Source: Leguminivora glycinivorella | Lineage: Eukaryota; Arthropoda; Insecta; Lepidoptera; Tortricidae | Assembly: GCF_023078275.1 (NCBI RefSeq) | Contig: NC_062979.1 | Location: 14,923,848-14,987,847 of the forward strand | Direction: 5' to 3' | DNA: 64,000 nt | In this document: positions 53,701 through 64,000 of the stretch, one piece after another | How positions within the stretch are numbered: position 1 is the first letter of the stretch | Layout: each line of letters begins with the position of its first letter | Translations under genes and position numbers: made by a program | The notes under the pieces: model-generated | Seen by the model: only the letters and a program-made list of their open reading frames with translations | Told to the model about the DNA's origin: nothing | Databases searched by the model: none

Positions 53701-56700
53701 AAAAAGTATTGTATGCAACGGTGTTTAACTGAGTCAAAAAATGCTCGTGGCGTCTTTATTAACAAATTTTCGGCTTCGCCTCAAATTGTTACCCACGCCA
53801 CTCACCTTTTTTGACCTCTTTTAACCACCAATTGCATAAAATACTATTCTCGCTTCGTAACTCCTTGAACCCTTGATCGAGCCTATTTACTTATAAGTTA
53901 ATGACCTAAATTCAGTTTCAGTTACAGTTTATTTATTTAAACATAAGTATACATCACAATCGTTTAGCTTTGGCTCCTACTCTAGGCAGTGCCTGTCACG
54001 CAGGTAACCAAATCATAAAAATATTTCCTAAATTCCTCGCATAGTTTAGGTCAAAAAAACCCTAACCCCTAGCCAACCGTGTGAAGACGAGACGAGTGAA
54101 AGAACTTGCTTACTCGTTCGCTTATATTAAGTCTGACAAATCGAATGATGATCCTAATTGACAGTTCCAGTTCTTCTTAGTTAGCGATTCCTACTATTCC
54201 TAGTCTTGGGGTAATTACCACTGTAGGGGTTAAAACTGGTATTTTTCAAAGCCGAAAAAATAACGAATGATTTTGACTATAGAAGAGAATTAAAATCTAG
54301 TACATACCTACTTAAAGGGGTGACAGTTCTAAACCTACATCGCACTATCGCAATATAATATAATAATCGCATATAAAATGACGCGAGTGGTGTAAAATAT
54401 AGCTTTATAAACCTTAAGATATTTTGGGAAATCTAACCAACAGGAAGAAAAATAGAAATTACTGAGACCATAAAACTATATCTCCTACGCGGGCAAACTG
54501 TGGACACGTTAAATACTTGGAAATAAAGCAAAAACGTCTAAAATGGTAGGCAACAATAAACAGAATGAATAGCAGAGATGACTACAATATTGTGATCTAG
54601 TGCTGTAAGTTCTTTGCGTCTACAATTGCAATGCAACCTAGGGATCTCCCCGTTGCAGTCTGGTTTTTCATACTGACAGAATAGTGCACTAAAATAAGCG
54701 ACAAAATGGGACCTTTGGTTATGCTTCGACACAAATAATAACTTCTTGTTTATCTATAAGTTATCGATTCAGACTTTATATTTTGACTTATCAGACTTAA
54801 AAGGGACTTTGATATAGTGTCCTACAAATTTATCATTGTTTCCAGTAAAAACTAGATTGAACAACGTTGATTACTAATTCACATATACGAGGTACTTTCT
54901 TAATTTATTTCTTGTATTACCTACAAACATGCGGTAGGGTAGGACCAGACCAGAGACAAAAAAATCATACTACGGAAATTCTGTGAGTTGAGTAGTACCT
55001 AAGCTACAGATTTTAAAATAGGGATTACCCCATGCAGATTTGGAACCGAAACACACACATGCCCTTTGTCACGTAGGTAATACTTTACCCACCTATATTT
55101 ATATGTAATTGGTGAAAGATACCTTATCTTCATAAAATAAGGTTGCCAATTCAGTTTTGTCTGATGAGTCATACCGCTTTGATCCCACGTCCAATTGAGA
55201 AAGTGTGTGTGCTGGGAAGTTGATATTTTTGTTGCTCAATCATGCAAAAAAGGCGGAACGGATTTGGATACTGTTGTTTTGCCTCCTATAAGCCTCTGAC
55301 CCAGCCGTACAAAAAATATTTGTCTCTTTAATGAGCGATATGATAGCCATAACAGATAAACAGACTATCGCACCGCACCAAGGTCGCATTGCCATAGTTT
55401 GTAGACATTTTAACGTGCTAATTGATGTCACAATAGACATCGGAATATAGGAATTGACATTATTGAAAGGGCGGCTCGTAAGCTTACCAGCGAAGTGGTA
55501 TAAAAATGTTTAAATTGGCTTCAGTATACAGAGTATACTAAAATGAAAACAAACAATATCATCCCATTAGGATCCCCCAGTGAGTTAAGTCCTTCTGGGC
55601 CTGGTAGGGCATGGATGGAGCCTGTTACGCATCGTGCGCGGGCGCACGCGTCCGGTCCGGAGGCACGTCGCCACACCCATCCTTTCACTACACTGACCGG
55701 TCAGTTGCACCGGTCCGACTGGCTCTTATGCCCTTTAGCTTAAAGGTCATGCGACGGACTTTGATCTGGATGATCTTATACATGCTAATACGTTAATCTA
55801 GACGGTTTTATTGACAAATACAATTTACATATTTTATTGAGCTTGAAGTTTAGATATCGGTGGACTTTGCTTTGTAAATATTTGTCTTTATTAAAGGACA
55901 ATACTTTTTGTTTCGTGTGACGCGAATGACGACGCGTACCGCGAACAACACAAATTGCAGAAATCTCTCTCCGTTCCTCTTATTACGCCATAATTGAAGA
56001 GAGAAAGATGCCACCAATTTTTGAACTTGGTTGTTCGCGGTAGGACCTCTGGCGGCTGACGCAAAAAGTTGTAATATTGAGGAAGGAAAAAAGGCTTGTC
56101 TGATTATGATTACTCGGACTAAAACGATAAAATATGAAGGACGTTGTATGAAATGATGTGTAGGTAGTGTACGTTGAGTGTACGTATGTTTGCACAAGTT
56201 GCACGCAATAATGGTAGCAAGAAGGACCTCACCTTGCGTTAGCTTACTCTTATTTCGCAACCATTGTACTTCCACTGATTAATTTTTAATAAAAAATCTA
56301 CACTATACATTACATACTCGTATACACACAACAGGAAACATAACTTTAATAAAACCTACATAATAATGCAAGCAAGGAAACTTTGGATAAATTCATTTTG
56401 AATATCGGTCACGAGCTCACTTAATAAATAAACAAAGATGATTTTCAGGTTTACACGTATTATGTAACACCTTGAACTCAACCAACTTGCTTGACTAGGT
56501 ATTGCTATCGGAGATTGCATTTACATACACCTGGCTGCATAGCATGTATCTAATTCAAGTTTATAAACTAAGAAACCTCACGTGTATTTAGAGTACACAC
56601 CACTAAAGGAAATAAGTAAAAAGTGTAAAAACTCGTCGCTATTTATTAACATGACGTATCCAATGCGATGACGCAACGTAGGCAATAAATTAGAAATGCA

Positions 56701-57880
56701 CAGTGGTACAAACGCCTGAAAACTCCAGCTGAGGAAAACCACTAAAAATATAACGATGAATTTACATTCAAACTTTAAAATATTCAAGGTTGCGGACTAT
56801 AAAGTGTATACATAGACCGGTCAGTGAGGTACTTACAGGACTAAATCTGTTAGTCGCTGACCGCTGACGTCACAGTACCTATAAATCGGACGCATATGTC
56901 TAAAAGCGGAATTTTGCAGTTTATTATTTGTTTATGGTTGAGTTGGCAAGGCGTTATTTCCTATCTGTTGCGATATACGCCGACGTATTGCGTGAAGGGA
57001 GTCACGTGACACAAGGTGGCTGGCTGCGTAATATCAAATCCTTATCGCGATCGCAAAGAGGATTTTAGAGCTTCGTAAACGTTTATTTTTGTATTACATA
57101 TTTATGTTAAGTGGAGTTTTGACTTTCAAGTAGGTACAGGTAATTTGGTAGGTATAGGTAGTTTGATTTGTGAGATAATTAATTAATTATTATTAATCAA
57201 AAGCTATGAAAATAGTTTTCGGTTTTCTGGTGGTTATGCGACGTATCGCGTTATCTTGTTTGTACGTTATGTAATAAGTCGCTTCATGGTTCATGATGGT
57301 AATCTAATTTCCTTAATCGTTAGGGACCGCGTTACTTTCAATGTCAACATCCTTCTACTATTTACTTACAGTCAAAACACAAACTCCGATTTATTTCCTA
57401 ATTTGAAATGAACCGTAAGGCGAGCTCTGAAAACTACTATTTACAGAAAATTTTACCAATAAATAAATTGAACTACAGAATCCAGAGTACATTTTAGTAC
57501 AAGTGGATCATATATATTCTTCATTCTCCCGCTCATATAGTCACGACAAACGCATGCAATTTAGGGCTGATTTGGTTAGAAATGATTTCAAGGAATAACA
57601 GCCAGGCCAAGTGGCTGACTTAGGAGGTGAAAAGACAAGAACAATTCAAAACTTTGATTATGACGTCAACATAATGTCTAAATGACGTTAGTTTCCCACG
57701 CATTTAGTTCAAGCTACTAAATGTAAATAAATACATACGCGAAATGCATGTGACAATCATGTCCTGATAGACATCACTTTGATGTACTTCAAAGTCTTCA
57801 AACTTAAGTTCATTGTATGTACCTGTAGTGAAAGGCTAATAAATACAATATCTAGTCACTTTCGCTGCTAAATAAATAGA
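50790..57880. other. Intergenic region
   Basis: AT-rich. Holds repeat A copy 4 (51,966-52,396) and a GC-rich patch at 55,560-55,740 (CGGGCGCACGCGTCCGG) that has an open frame but no recognisable domain and looks like old repeat DNA. Nothing else is supported. Confidence 0.5.
51966..52396 (-). repeat. Interspersed repeat family A, copy 4 (inverted)
   Basis: A full-length copy of about 430 bp in the opposite orientation to the other three, in the intergenic region. The short open frames crossing it come from the repeat and are not genes. Confidence 0.8.
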
Positions 57881-57884
57881 CAAG

Positions 57885-58226
57885 GCCGCCCCAACAGGGA
57901 TTCGCAGTCGCGCGCGGGCCCTCGTCTCGTGACGTCACGGCGCGGGGCGCGGGCAGCCCGAGGGTGTGCCTCGGCACATGCGCCGCCGTTCAAGGTGACC
58001 CTAACGTCGCGCCGGCCACACACAAGTTTCCGCGATTGCAGCGCTTATACTCCTTTCACTTCGCTCAGCCATTCCGAACGTCTCCAGTCTCGCGATTCGC
58101 GATTTTTTGTGACCAAGTGCAAGTAAAGGCTTCACCCTGTGGACCTCAACGCTTCTTATCCATCACCTCTTATCGCAGTCGTCGCGTCTGACAAGACAAA
58201 TCGATATGCGTCAAGCGCGAGATATA
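57885..58226 (+). promoter_or_regulatory. CpG-rich promoter-like island and candidate first exon (58.21 kb)
   Basis: A sharply bounded GC- and CpG-rich stretch (57,890-58,110) in AT-rich DNA, including the CRE-like TGACGTCA at 57,931-57,938. It is followed at 58,206 by ATG (ATCGATATGC) opening MRQARDI and a strong donor, ATA|GTGAGT, at 58,227, phase 0. No further exon of this gene can be recognised in the window. Confidence 0.35.
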
Positions 58227-60992
58227 GTGAGTATGCTTGTCTTGTTAATTACGTTAAATGTTTACGTTAATTTGAAAAATTCCGGTGACTATAATAAACC
58301 TTTAGCGAAGATAGTTCCTTCCGGTTAAAGAAGGTCAGGTTTTAAAGAAAAAAAATACATTTTGAATATTTTAGGTTAGGTTAGCTTCACCGGCTATTAG
58401 ATATAGCCGTTATATGGCATCTGAATAAGTCAAACAAGTTCGACATATTTGTACCTGTCATTCTATTACTTAAATAAAAAAAAGGAAAAGCGGATTAGCT
58501 TTCATATTAGCGCTGACCACTTTGAGGTTATAAACATTAAATGCAAAATGAATGTCAGTCTAGTTACACTTCATATGTAATGTAGGTATCAATTCCGACG
58601 TCTTAATAATTACCTGCAAACGATTAACGTTGATAACAAATAATTATGATTACTAAATGTTATAACATAATCGGAAGATAAGTAAAGGTCATGACCCAAG
58701 GTCACATTAGGGACGCGTCAGCCGCGGTTAGTACCTAGCGGCCGGAAGGGAAAACCTCTAAGGGCTTTTCCACTTTTATCCCTAAGTAATCGCTCTTAAT
58801 CCATCATAATACGTTTCAATAAAGCTGAATTTGTGTTTTAAGGATTGAAACTATATTTCAAGAATTGACGTTCACACATAATTACAATTTCTACTTGATG
58901 TCAGGATTGTAAATATGAGTATCATGTAGACATGTACATACATAGAAACATACTGAACAATGCTGAACAATCTGAGAACCTGAGTCAATCAATATCAATG
59001 TGACAACTTTAACAACCTAATAACTTGACTAAAATAATTCAAAATAGCTATTGAGCTCTTTCGGGATTTGAAAAAATAGTTTAGAGCCCTTAATCTATTA
59101 CCATAAAAATGTATACGCAATGTGTAAACAGTGTTTCCTAAAGTTTAGGCTGTGAAACCCCAATGACCCCAATTACACAAAAAGGTAGATGGTAAAAATT
59201 GACTTACATTTAACTGAACAGTGGTATAGGTTCTTTAAAGCGTCATAAAAGCAGACTATAACGACTCGGGCAATTTCAAAAGAACATCAACACTTGCGTG
59301 TGCCGTTAACTGATAAGACATGGGCGTTGCCTTTACAGTCGCGTCCAGTTACATCTACACAGTTACGAGAGCGAAAATATCTGAACACGACACTGATGCT
59401 GTTATAATATAAAAGTGTGTCCAGTTCAGATATTCTTCTTCGTGTAATGGTGTAGATGTAACTGAACGCGATACACTATGGGATTATGAACATATATTTT
59501 TACTGTCAAGCATAAAAATATTAGTCTTTTTAAGGATTCCAATGTGATAATTTTCGTGCTCATGTGTCGTGACTTCAGCAGTGTGTTTCTAATTAGCATC
59601 ATATTAGCAAGGCAGTTAGGGGGATATAACCGGTTTTCATTATCTCCTGCTCGTCTTATCGTCTACTTCTGAGAAATGTTTGTTTAAACAATTCTATCGT
59701 AATTGCTATCAGTCGCAACTCAATTAATTGGCGGTTCTTCATAATAATCTATAGCCATTTCTTCTAATACAGCTATGAATACGAGCTCTTTGCTTTTACT
59801 GTAGTTTTTCCCCTGATAATGGTAATGTTATCGTAATCCATTTATAAACTAATGCAACTTTACGGATTATTGGACTTAATAAAATAATTGTAGCTAATCC
59901 AGTAAGGATAAATTTGCCCCACTAACTTAAGATACATAGTCGTAAAATTTTCAAAAACCCAAAATACTCGTAGTAAAACTAATGAAGGGACAATTGTCCC
60001 ATATAAAAACCAGAACACAATATTTCGAAAGGTTTGAACCGTAAACGCGAAAAAGTTTGAATTGGTCAAAAGAAGAACTCGATAACAAACAATTTAGTTC
60101 AAATCAATCGACAAATTAGAACAGCGAGGGTTTTGGAACAGCGAAGAATCTAAAAGGTAGAGGTACAGTATATCCTTAATAGTAGATCTATTTTAAAGAT
60201 AAATTATGACATCATATAGCAAATCTAGACGAATCCTGAGTGTTGCGTGGTTCCTATTAGTTTGTCTCTACAAATCACACAAGTCAATAAGATCAATAAA
60301 GTAGCAAGCATTGTCTGACCAGCGTTTCAATTGAATGTCAATTTCAATATAGACTTTTATTTTCTTCAATATACTCAATAGCGGTTAATTAAACATTCTA
60401 AATAGAGGTCACTTGGTACTTGGGAAATAATTTACCTGCAATGTCTAGGCTTCGGTTCAAAATTTGGAAAATAGACTAGATTATTAAACAGATTGGAAAA
60501 TATAGGAAAAAATCATAGCAATCACAAATGAAACACCAAATATGCCTGATTTTTAAATTATAAGTACATTTTTCATCCAAATATTTCTACTATTTCAAAC
60601 TGAGAAAACCTAAATTGACAATCATCCCCACTCGTAGTCCATTGGGAAATCTGATGAAATACATGACTATGAATTAGATATTAAAGTAGACACGCAAATG
60701 TTAAATAATAAGTTAATAACTCTTATCCATTTGCGTGACAGCGTGGGGGTTAAAAAAGGAGAACGCCACTGGGTATCTGTGTCATGTGTACTTTATTCAG
60801 AAAGTTGTTTAAAAAGTCCAGATTTCTCTATCTACAGATAATATTATCATCATTTTATAACCAACATGAATCGCTATTAATACTATCTCAAAACCTACAT
60901 GATTGAGCTATATCAGTGATTAAACCAACTCCAGTACCATGACTAAGCGCTAGTGCTGATGCTGAACTAATCCTGTGCAAAAATTTAATGCG
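58227..60992. other. AT-rich intergenic or intronic DNA
   Basis: Contains the fold-back MITE at 59.3 kb; otherwise no gene, RNA or repeat that I can support. If the 58.21-kb first exon is real, this is its intron. Confidence 0.5.
59338..59473. mobile_element. Fold-back MITE
   Basis: Arms of about 55 bp, imperfect inverted. The left runs GCGTCCAGTTACATCTACAC ... ATATCTGAAC; the right reverse complement is GCGTTCAGTTACATCTACAC ... ATATCTGAAC. Target duplication not determined. Confidence 0.75.
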
Positions 60993-61436
60993 TTAATACG
61001 TAAAACCAAACAATAGAAAAACAACGTTTGTGTCTACTTTTTTAAGGTTCAAATTGTAAAGATCATTATTAATAATTATGTTCTTTTGTTTAGCGTCAAT
61101 ACTCAATAGCGCTATCGATTCGCAAACATCGATTATCAATTCGCGGCTGCTCAAAACGACACCCGTCTTTAGTTCTATACAGCTTAATTTATTATCAGTT
61201 GATGCACAAAATATAAATGATTTCATAATTCGCCAGGTATTGTATATCAAACTATAGCCATACATACATATTTTTTTAGTAATTATGAATGAGCCTTTAA
61301 GAACCACATTCCAAATAAGACAGCGTAGTTTTATTTCCTGGCGAATTAATGATTTCTTTAATGTCGAATTGTCGACTAGTATTTTATGAATGTCCCCAAC
61401 TTTTAGATATCTCGTTTTTGTTTTAATAACAATGTT
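60993..61436 (-). pseudogene. PQQ-type propeller fragment (AASDH-like?)
   Basis: Open on the minus strand for 147 codons to TAA. SFIFCASTDNKLSCIELKTG followed by a second, weaker repeat (IIINNDLYNLNLKK) has the A-S-x-D-x-x-x-x-x-x-x-x-x-x-G layout of PQQ-like beta-propeller repeats, and reminds me of the C-terminal propeller of the acyl-CoA synthetase AASDH. No start codon of good context, no clear splice sites, and the second repeat lacks expected glycines, so it is probably a decayed fragment. An exon of a real minus-strand gene is the alternative. Confidence 0.4.
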
Positions 61437-61534
61437 TTAGATATAGCCCAGAATGTCGGCTTATAGCGATCGACTCACTGGAGGAAAATGTCTTGTACAT
61501 ACAAGTATTTTCAAACGAATGAAAAGGTTATTGT

Positions 61535-62042
61535 TAGGGATGTACCGACTATTGATTTGGCCGACTAGGCCGACTACCGACTAGTCGGCGCTTGGGTGGC
61601 CGATTAGTCGGCCGACTAGTCGGCCAGACCATAATTTTCGAGTGATTTATCAAAGTTTTTGAATTACATTGGTCCTTTGTTGGCACTTTTCATTATTTTT
61701 TAAAGGTTCAAAGGTCAATGAGAATATTGATATACAATTTCCATTTTTAACAAACGGTTTGGCTTAAGTTGGTAGGAATCCTGCCTATGAAACCGATAGT
61801 CCTTGGTAGGACATTTCTTTCTGTGATTACCGCAGTCTTTTCTTTTGACTAACAATATAACAAATAGGTTCATAATACAACAATATCAGCTGTTAATTTA
61901 TGTTTGTACTGTTTTTCTATCACTTATAATGTGCCGACTAATCGGCCTTTTTTGCCGACTAGTCGCCGACTAATCGCCGACTACAAAATTGGCCGGATAG
62001 TTGGCTTTCCCGACTAGTCGGCGACTAGTCGGTACATCCCTA
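61535..62042. mobile_element. hAT-type MITE with 8-bp target duplication
   Basis: A 508-bp element, ends TAGGGATGTACCGACTA inverted at both termini, flanked by GTTATTGT on each side (61,527-61,534 and 62,043-62,050). Many CCGACTAGTCGG palindromes lie near the ends, likely transposase-binding subterminal repeats. An 8-bp duplication and TAGGG-type ends point to the hAT superfamily. Confidence 0.9.
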
Positions 62043-62050
62043 GTTATTGT

Positions 62051-63450
62051 AGTTTCAGCATTGTATTGACTCTTGAAATATTACGTCACATTGCGTGTCA
62101 AGGGCCCAATAACGTTAACGGGCAGATACAACTAGGCTTATCCTAGCTAGACAGTTATTCATATTCACTTTACATCATTTCATTTCGTTTTGTTTTTAAA
62201 TCCATTAATTATGTAACTAGTTTGTAAAAAGAAGGTGTTAATTAACACTGTTAACGTGTTTACCCCCTGAAATGCGCAACTTTTTTTAACAATATGACCT
62301 AAAAAGTTTACTGTATTGCTTCTCTTTTTGTTAACATCTCATCAACGAGCTAAATGATAAATTAAGCAGGTACATTGCGTTCATCTTGAGCATAAACGAG
62401 TAATTACAGTTTCACTGATAGCATAAAATTGAATAAGACGTAACTAATGGCTGACCATTATATGCTACCATTGAGTGTGTATTCAGTTGCATGCATTGTC
62501 AAAAGGGCGGCGTCGTCACGAGGGTATCTAAAATAAACAACGGACTATGCCAAGAAACGGTTCAGCGTGCGTTCATCCTGACGTCCGAGCAAAGCAAACA
62601 TACGTTTATTATTAGATTTTTCTCCATTAGAAACACGCCAAATAGGTATTGTTCTTCGACCTTTTAAAATTATAGTTTATTCACCTTATTCCATTATTTT
62701 TAACAATCATTTAGGTACGCTATTAGCAGTCTCTATTGATGCAATGAGGAATTTATATTCTTGTCGTTTGTTTGGCCTGATTGATGTGCAGAAGGGAGTA
62801 TTTAATTCGGTTGGTGAAAGTTAATTTTATTTACACTATAAGAATTTGAAAGATCCAGTTAGAATGTCATTCAATATTCTGCTTACAATAACAGTTTAAC
62901 TTTAAATGGAAGCTTAAATAAATATAGATGCAAAACCGACAGCCAAAATGTAAATTAACGTGTTTCTTCACGCAAAACTCGATTTGCTTCGTATGCTAAT
63001 GAATTCAATTTAAAATCTTAGACACTCGAGCACATAAAAGACCTGCCACTTCTGATGTAAACCATTATACAAGTAGTAATTCGACATTCCGATAATATAC
63101 AAATTGCAAAACTATAAAAGAACTGTATACCATCGACTACAACGGGCTCGCATGTTGAAGTTTTAGCGATAACTGCACCCATACTAACGCAATTATAAAT
63201 AGAGGTCGAGGAATGTGTATGACGTCCTGAGCGAGCCCACGCGCCGACCAATCAGAAACAAACACAGGGAGGCTCGTCTGGGTTCATACGATAAACATAT
63301 CCGTTACACAAAAAATAAAAATGCAAATTCTGATAAAAGTATAGTCACATCGTCTCTGAAAGACAAGTGCTGGTCGCAAAATCATCTAAAATCATTTCAA
63401 TTTGAATTGGATTCGCCGGCATAGTTTGTAAAATCAGGTTGAGCTGCTCA
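62051..63450. other. AT-rich DNA without recognised features
   Basis: No coding, RNA or mobile-element signal found between the hAT MITE and the promoter-like region before 63.69 kb. Confidence 0.5.
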
Positions 63451-63559
63451 TTTGCGCGCAGTTTTGGCATAGTAGAGTGAGAACACAGTAATTCGTCATG
63501 ACTTACGTATGAATGAAAAGAGCGCGCTATTGAATAGATCGCGTTCGACGGCCACCAGC

Positions 63560-63691
63560 CGTATTCCTCAATTCTTTGCGCGCGTAGTCGGACGTGTCGT
63601 GCGCAGTGTGTGTTGTGCCAGCTTATATACAGAACACAAACACTCGCAGTGTATTTAATATAAGAATAGAAATACTACATAACTAATCAAA
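63560..63691 (+). promoter_or_regulatory. TATA-containing promoter and 5' UTR
   Basis: TTATATA at 63,623-63,629 follows a GCGC-rich stretch. CGCAGTGT at 63,645-63,652 could be an initiator some 25 bp downstream. The leader is about 45 nt, free of ATG, and ends in a good start context (ATCAAAATGG). Confidence 0.45.
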
Positions 63692-63925
63692 ATGGGTATG
63701 GCTATCAATAATCTACCCCAGGTGAGTGGCCTTTGTTTTATAATATGTATATTGATTTTAGAATTAATTTTACTAGCCGACAACTTTGGTTTGAATTGGA
63801 AAGTAACAGTAGTTGTAATGACCGCTTTGACCTTGTGGAACTTGTTCACGATAAAGAACGAGTCTCCTATCTTGCTCGTTCGTTTTGCATCCGCGCGTAA
63901 TGAAATCCAGCGAAGGATTATGTAA
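63692..63925 (+). CDS. Small hydrophobic protein (77 aa) or first exon MGMAINNLPQ
   Basis: An open frame of 77 codons with A at -3, preceded by a TATA promoter and followed by AATAAA at 63,957-63,962. It has two hydrophobic stretches, GLCFIICILILELILLA (about 13-29) and VTVVVMTALTLWNLF (about 38-52), then a basic tail (RFASARNEIQRR), so it could be a two-pass membrane microprotein. I recognise no family. The alternative is that only the first ten codons are exonic, since CAG|GTGAGT at 63,721/63,722 is an excellent donor in phase 0. The sequence alone cannot decide. Confidence 0.4.
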   Translation: MGMAINNLPQVSGLCFIICILILELILLADNFGLNWKVTVVVMTALTLWNLFTIKNESPILLVRFASARNEIQRRIM

Positions 63926-64000
63926 AACTAAACAAATCTCTACAATATCGCAAGCAAATAAAGTTATGAATATTTTCAGTGAAACTTAAAAACATATTGT

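Noticed and set aside
55543..55796. Plus-strand open frames in a GC-rich patch
   Set aside because: Composition explains the lack of stops; no domain, no start context, no neighbouring exons.
58370..58390. Telomere-like TTAGG repeats
   Set aside because: Only two or three adjacent units (TTAGGTTAGGTTAG), too few to be a telomeric tract.

Overview
The window is AT-rich eukaryotic DNA from an insect, most likely a moth or butterfly. The reasons are short exons with canonical GT/AG introns, dense MITE, SINE and LINE debris of types common in Lepidoptera, and a recognisable sevenless/ROS1-type receptor gene. No bacterial, phage or CRISPR features are present. Everything below was read by eye from the sequence; no database search was run.

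Positions 1 to about 36,900 (minus strand) hold the 5' half of one large gene, an orthologue of the receptor tyrosine kinase Sevenless/ROS1. I could chain 19 exons whose splice sites and phases agree throughout, giving about 1,050 codons: signal peptide, cysteine-rich segment, two fibronectin type III (FN3) domains, a YWTD-like beta-propeller, a third FN3, a second propeller and the start of a fourth FN3. The membrane span and kinase lie beyond position 1. Introns 1 (6.6 kb) and 2 (18.8 kb) make up most of the locus and are full of transposon remains. Several exons (6, 10, 17, 18) are followed, always on their 3' side, by partial and usually decayed copies of themselves. The copy of exon 18 keeps an open frame, a donor and a phase-compatible acceptor, so it could still be a mutually exclusive exon.

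Positions 37,000-48,000 are intergenic and built from mobile elements. They include a 5'-truncated non-LTR retrotransposon with a stop and a frameshift (39.3-40.8 kb), and a complete but frameshifted Tc1/mariner-group transposon with 43-bp inverted repeats and roughly DD82E spacing (41.26-43.11 kb), which has jumped into a tandem array of about 160-bp units. Several fold-back MITEs follow.

Positions 48,000-64,000 contain three short plus-strand candidate first coding exons (48.12, 58.21 and 63.69 kb), each with an upstream promoter-like stretch and each ending in phase 0 at a good GT donor. They could be alternative starts of one gene whose body lies to the right of the window. The third also opens a complete 77-codon frame for a small hydrophobic protein. 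Between them lie SINE/LINE tails, a hexanucleotide microsatellite, a hAT-type MITE with an exact 8-bp target duplication, and a minus-strand open fragment resembling a PQQ-type propeller.
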